This document shows, one piece after another, positions 61,464 to 64,000 of a stretch of DNA of 64,000 nt. The notes under the pieces were generated by a model that saw only the letters and a list, made by a program, of their open reading frames with translations, did no database searches and was not told the origin of the DNA. Each line of letters begins with the position of its first letter. Within the stretch, counting starts at the first letter, position 1. A program made the translations under genes and the position numbers. The stretch comes from JABCYV01 sp963696025 (GTDB taxonomy: Bacteria; Acidobacteriota; Terriglobia; Terriglobales; Acidobacteriaceae). The stretch is taken from assembly GCA_963696025.1 (NCBI GenBank), contig CAVOII010000004.1:620001-684000 (forward strand). The letters are read 5' to 3'.

Positions 61464-62237
61464 TGTCCAGATGGTTTGGCGTCCCCGAGCCCACAGGAGT
61501 TGGGCGGCGGTAAGCTCCGCATCACGCAGGTTATGGCAACCTCCTAGGTTGGGGGTGACTAAGAAAGAAAACTTCAGATGGGCTGACTTAGTTCAGGGAA
61601 CCTGAAAGAGGGAAAGGTGGTAACCACCTCAATTACAACGCTAGTCCTTTTAGGACCACTATTGTCAAGCTGCCGAAAGGAGGGCGTAAGGCGTATACTG
61701 CTTGTATCGCACCTCTCCGCCATCCTTAGCGAGGCGACGGTCTTCTGCGTGACTGGAGGCCATCGTGGCTAAGAACAGTAAAAACCATTCCAATAGTTTA
61801 GACATTCCTACACAGCTAAGCAGACGGTTAAGACGGTTTTCCGATCGCTCCCAACCACTGATGATGGGAAAGAGCGAGACGTCGCGGCAGTGCTCTAAGC
61901 CTGCGAGGCTGGCGTCGACATTAACTCGCGACATGAGTGTTGAGAGTCGATCATATTTCATGATCGGGTCGCATGAGCTAGAGGAACGTATTAGGCTCGA
62001 AAGCGCTTGTCGTTCGCTGACGTCGGCTGATACATTCTTCGCCTTAACAAGTCGAGCGTGATAACAGATCAGCGAGCCATGGATGCCTTCTCGTCAATGC
62101 ATACCTGGTGAAACCCCGTCTGGGCTGCTGACCGGTCCCCCTTTCCTCTAACACTGTCAAGGTGAGTTTCCGACAGCTTGTGAGCTTGGCAGATCGTTTC
62201 AGAGAACAAGCAGACTCACTCGGCGTCAGTCCTCGAA
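61464..62237. other. Spacer with no clear gene
   Basis: About 770 bp. Apart from the possible extension of the gene to the left, no frame on either strand convinces. A short perfect hairpin GGTGG-TAA-CCACC lies at 61616-61628. Nothing else recognised. Confidence 0.5.
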
Positions 62238-62556
62238 CAAAACAGTGAACAGCTCACAGGCAGACGGCGTAGCCTCGCCAACCTGAAGCCGTGGCCAAAA
62301 GGATTCTGCCCAAATCCAAAAGGTCGAGGTCCGAAGCCTATTACAGGGGCTTACGCCAAACTTGCCCACAAGAGAGTGCCAGGTGATCCGAAAGCAGAAC
62401 CTACGCTGATAGACTGAGGCCGCTCGAGAGATTGCTGACCGGCTGGAAGGCAAATCTGTTCAACCAGTCGTTGGGGATAGCACCGCCGGTATGAGCGTGA
62501 CCCTAAACATCGAAATGGTAAGGCAAACGTTGCCCGCTCGCCGGATCGGAGCCTGA
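62238..62556 (+). pseudogene. Frameshifted DUF5681-like (KPGQSGNPGGRP-type) gene remnant
   Basis: In one frame the plus strand reads RRRSLANLKPWPKGFCPNPK, then GRGPKPITGAYAKLAHKRVP and GDPKAEPTLID before a stop; a second frame continues with REIADRLEGKSVQPVVG and ends at 62554-62556. The (K)PWPKGxxxNPxGR motif and the closing DRxEGKxxQ are typical of small phage/plasmid-associated proteins (DUF5681 type). There is no start, and a deletion or frameshift lies near 62405. Confidence 0.65.
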
Positions 62557-62594
62557 ACTCGGCGGTTACGTGGCCGGATCATTCCGGTTTGCCA

Positions 62595-62963
62595 TCACAC
62601 GCCCAGAGATACCAGCAGCACTCCGCAGCCGACTAGCGAAGCGCCCGCCCAACGCCGCCACCCGATATGTTCTTTCAGGATGTACTTCGCCAGTGCTGTT
62701 TCCAGCACGTAGCTACACGCCGTCGCTGGTACCGCGAAGCTCAGGTTGGTAAGGGAAAGCAGCGCCATGAGCGCGAAAAATGAAACTGCCATGGCCGGCA
62801 CGCCAACACTGACATAAGGATTGCGTGCCAGGGAGGCGATTAGCCGGAAGATCGCGCAGGGCCGGAAGTCGTACACCTCGCCGTTACGCTTCATGCCCTT
62901 GGCGTTCATCACGTCCGCAATTGTGCCCGGAATCACAATCAGCGCAATCAGCAGCCACTTCAT
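62595..62963 (-). CDS. Half-size EamA/SMR-type transporter subunit, B
   Basis: 122 aa with four membrane helices (MKWLLIALIVIPGTIADVMN at the start, then FALMALLSLTNLSFAVPATA). The last helix pair (LAKYILKEHIGWRRWAGASL, VGCGVLLVSLG) is the closing block of an EamA half. About one half of a 10-helix DMT protein. ATG overlaps the stop of the gene upstream by four bases, so the two are translated together and probably form a heterodimer. Substrate unknown. Confidence 0.85.
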   Translation of the reverse strand: MKWLLIALIVIPGTIADVMNAKGMKRNGEVYDFRPCAIFRLIASLARNPYVSVGVPAMAVSFFALMALLSLTNLSFAVPATACSYVLETALAKYILKEHIGWRRWAGASLVGCGVLLVSLGV

Positions 62964-63508
62964 TGCGCCGCCTCATAAGGCAGATCGCCGAATTTGTGCA
63001 GCACCGGCGCGGTGCGCGGCACGGTACGTACCACCAGGCTCACGCCCAGGCCAATCAGGCCAATTCCAATCCAGCGCTCGGTGGAGACCCGTTCGTGCAG
63101 CAGGAACTCGCCCATCAGCGCCGTCAGCACGTACGACACCGAGGTCACCGGCAGCACATAACTGAGGTCCACCCGGCTCAGCAGTGAGAGCTGCGAGATC
63201 AGCCACACGATCAGCAGCAGCACCCCTAAAACCACGAGTGGGTTTACAAATGCGTGCATGTAGGGCCAAGGCGAAAAAGAAACCATCCGACCGACTTCGT
63301 GCAGCCCACAGCTCAAGGTAAAATTGCCCAGCACGTTGCTTGCGACCAGCAGCGCAATTACTGTCCGGGTTTTCAGACGCAATGGCTGAGACGGGTTCTT
63401 CAAGACACCAGCGGCGAGAGTCGCAGTGGACCGGCGCGATCCCAGCATTCGCCCCGGGAGCTCGTGAGTCAGCTGTAGCTCACCGGAATCATCTTGATCA
63501 TGAGCCAT
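62960..63508 (-). CDS. Half-size EamA/SMR-type transporter subunit, A
   Basis: 182 aa from the ATG at 63508; a further 12 codons are possible. A soluble, polar N-terminus of about 45 residues, then four or five helices (TVIALLVASNVLGNFTLSCG, LVVLGVLLLIVWLISQLSLL) and the typical DMT closing block (LPVTSVSYVLTALMGEFLLH, ERVSTERWIGIGLIGLGVSL). First gene of the pair. The polar N-terminus is unusual for SMR-size proteins. The region upstream holds a large hairpin. Confidence 0.85.
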   Translation of the reverse strand: MAHDQDDSGELQLTHELPGRMLGSRRSTATLAAGVLKNPSQPLRLKTRTVIALLVASNVLGNFTLSCGLHEVGRMVSFSPWPYMHAFVNPLVVLGVLLLIVWLISQLSLLSRVDLSYVLPVTSVSYVLTALMGEFLLHERVSTERWIGIGLIGLGVSLVVRTVPRTAPVLHKFGDLPYEAAQ

Positions 63509-63627
63509 AAGCAGCCACTTTCGGAAATCGCTCTTCCGCCTCACAAATGCGGTTTTAGGCAGCGGTCCAGGTCATCTGCATCTGCAGGGTTTTGCAGACG
63601 AGATAAGCTCCCTCATCAGGCAGACCC

Positions 63628-63698
63628 ATGCTACAGCGCGAGGGCTTTGCATGGATGGTCACTTGTGACCATCTATCCAAAGCCATGGGCTGTAGCAT
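63628..63698. repeat. 71-nt hairpin
   Basis: The outer arms ATGCTACAGC (63628-63637) and GCTGTAGCAT (63689-63698) are perfect inverses; the inner arms GGATGGTCAC and GTGACCATC(T)ATCC close around a TT loop, with GGCTTTG / AAAGCC between them. It lies between divergent genes, 30 bp before the next start. It could be a small mobile repeat (REP/MITE-like), an RNA, or a regulatory structure. Confidence 0.8.
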
Positions 63699-63727
63699 TA
63701 GGTTTGCGATACATTTAGGAGAGCGCC

Positions 63728-64000
63728 TTGTCCACTGTGAATGGCTGGGTCAAGACGTGCAGTTCGCTGTCGCGACAACCGATTGTGCGACTGTTATGCA
63801 GCGCCGCGACTGTTTTGGTGAGCATCATTCTGCTCGGATCCGCCACACTTTCCCAATCGAATTCCGGGAGCCTAGGAGTGTCGGCTAACGACCTGGCACG
63901 GCGGGTGATCACGAACGAATTAAAATTCCAAGATGACCACACCAACTGGATGTACCGACTAGAAAAAGAACAATATGGAAAGAAACAGGTCGAGGAAATC
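63728..64000 (+). CDS. Exported hypothetical protein, partial (C-terminus off the right edge)
   Basis: 91 codons visible. Start is a TTG at 63728 with TAGGAG upstream; a GTG three codons in is the alternative. A basic N-terminus leads into a hydrophobic signal (LCSAATVLVSIILLGSATLS) around residues 24-43. The mature part reads VSANDLARRVITNELKFQDD, then HTNWMYRLEKEQYGKKQVEE at the window end. The NDLxRRVxxNELxxQ then WMYRLxK pattern is like an exported protein type frequent in Acidobacteria (from memory). Function unknown. Confidence 0.75.
   Translation, partial: MSTVNGWVKTCSSLSRQPIVRLLCSAATVLVSIILLGSATLSQSNSGSLGVSANDLARRVITNELKFQDDHTNWMYRLEKEQYGKKQVEEI

Noticed and set aside
61665..62061. 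98-aa frames on both strands in the spacer
   Set aside because: Neither has a ribosome site, a domain or a plausible context.
1..64000. CRISPR array, tRNA or rRNA gene
   Set aside because: No regularly spaced repeat, cloverleaf or rRNA-like stretch was noticed while reading; a dedicated tRNA scan was not possible here.

Overview
The window reads as a stretch of chromosome from a soil-type Acidobacteriota bacterium (Terriglobia/Koribacter-like). This is inferred from moderate-to-high GC, an outer-membrane assembly operon of the Gram-negative type, a Tad pilus locus of the arrangement common in that phylum, several secreted proteins of acidobacterial flavour, and many IS110-type insertion sequences. 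No rRNA, tRNA or CRISPR array was seen, so the assignment rests on protein resemblance only.

Bases 1-7506 (minus strand) hold a tight operon bamA - surA-like - tamB (tamB runs off the left edge), which builds and fills the outer membrane. From 7.6 to 24.5 kb lies ordinary housekeeping: a ThiF/MoeB E1-like enzyme, EPSP synthase (aroA), an alpha/beta hydrolase, a PspC protein, a TPR protein, thiD, rlpA, pyrF, a small zinc-ribbon protein shorter than 60 residues, a secreted phosphoesterase, a sodium:solute symporter, and an FHA-GAF-PP2C phosphatase next to a STAS anti-sigma antagonist. Two decayed genes are present: a methyltransferase at 8.7 kb and a PD40 propeller at 17.5 kb.

From 24.6 to 30.8 kb five multi-pass membrane proteins sit together. 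Four look like GT87/mannosyltransferase-type GT-C enzymes or relatives, including a tandem paralogous pair that overlaps by ATGA. From 30.9 to 41.1 kb is a Tad/Flp pilus operon (two Flp pilins of 53 and 54 aa, CpaB, CpaC secretin, CpaE, CpaF ATPase, TadB, TadC). It continues into a DUF192 protein and a long, Gly/Pro-rich TonB-like protein. No prepilin peptidase or TadE/TadF minor pilins are in the window.

From 41.1 to 48.5 kb the content turns accessory: an Asp/Glu racemase-family protein without the usual cysteines, acidobacterial hypothetical genes, a palindromic operator-like site, a phosphodiesterase/pyrophosphatase-type exported enzyme, an amidase, and the remnant of a ScoMcrA-like restriction gene. 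From 49 to 60.5 kb is a mobile-element graveyard. It contains an IS91-like element with its own tyrosine recombinase, at least five IS110-family copies or fragments, and a large serine recombinase with two accessory frames. Three cargo-like genes lie among them: an eight-cysteine exported protein, a DUF6438 fragment and a SnoaL-like protein. The last 3.5 kb returns toward chromosome with a paired half-size EamA/SMR-type transporter, a large hairpin, and the start of an exported acidobacterial protein that leaves the right edge.

The most interesting non-coding signals are: a 14-bp inverted repeat bracketing the intact IS110 element together with about 250 bp of structured 3' flank (candidate bridge RNA); matching 10-bp ends around the IS91-like unit; a 71-nt hairpin at 63.6 kb; and the palindromic direct-repeat site at 43.9 kb.
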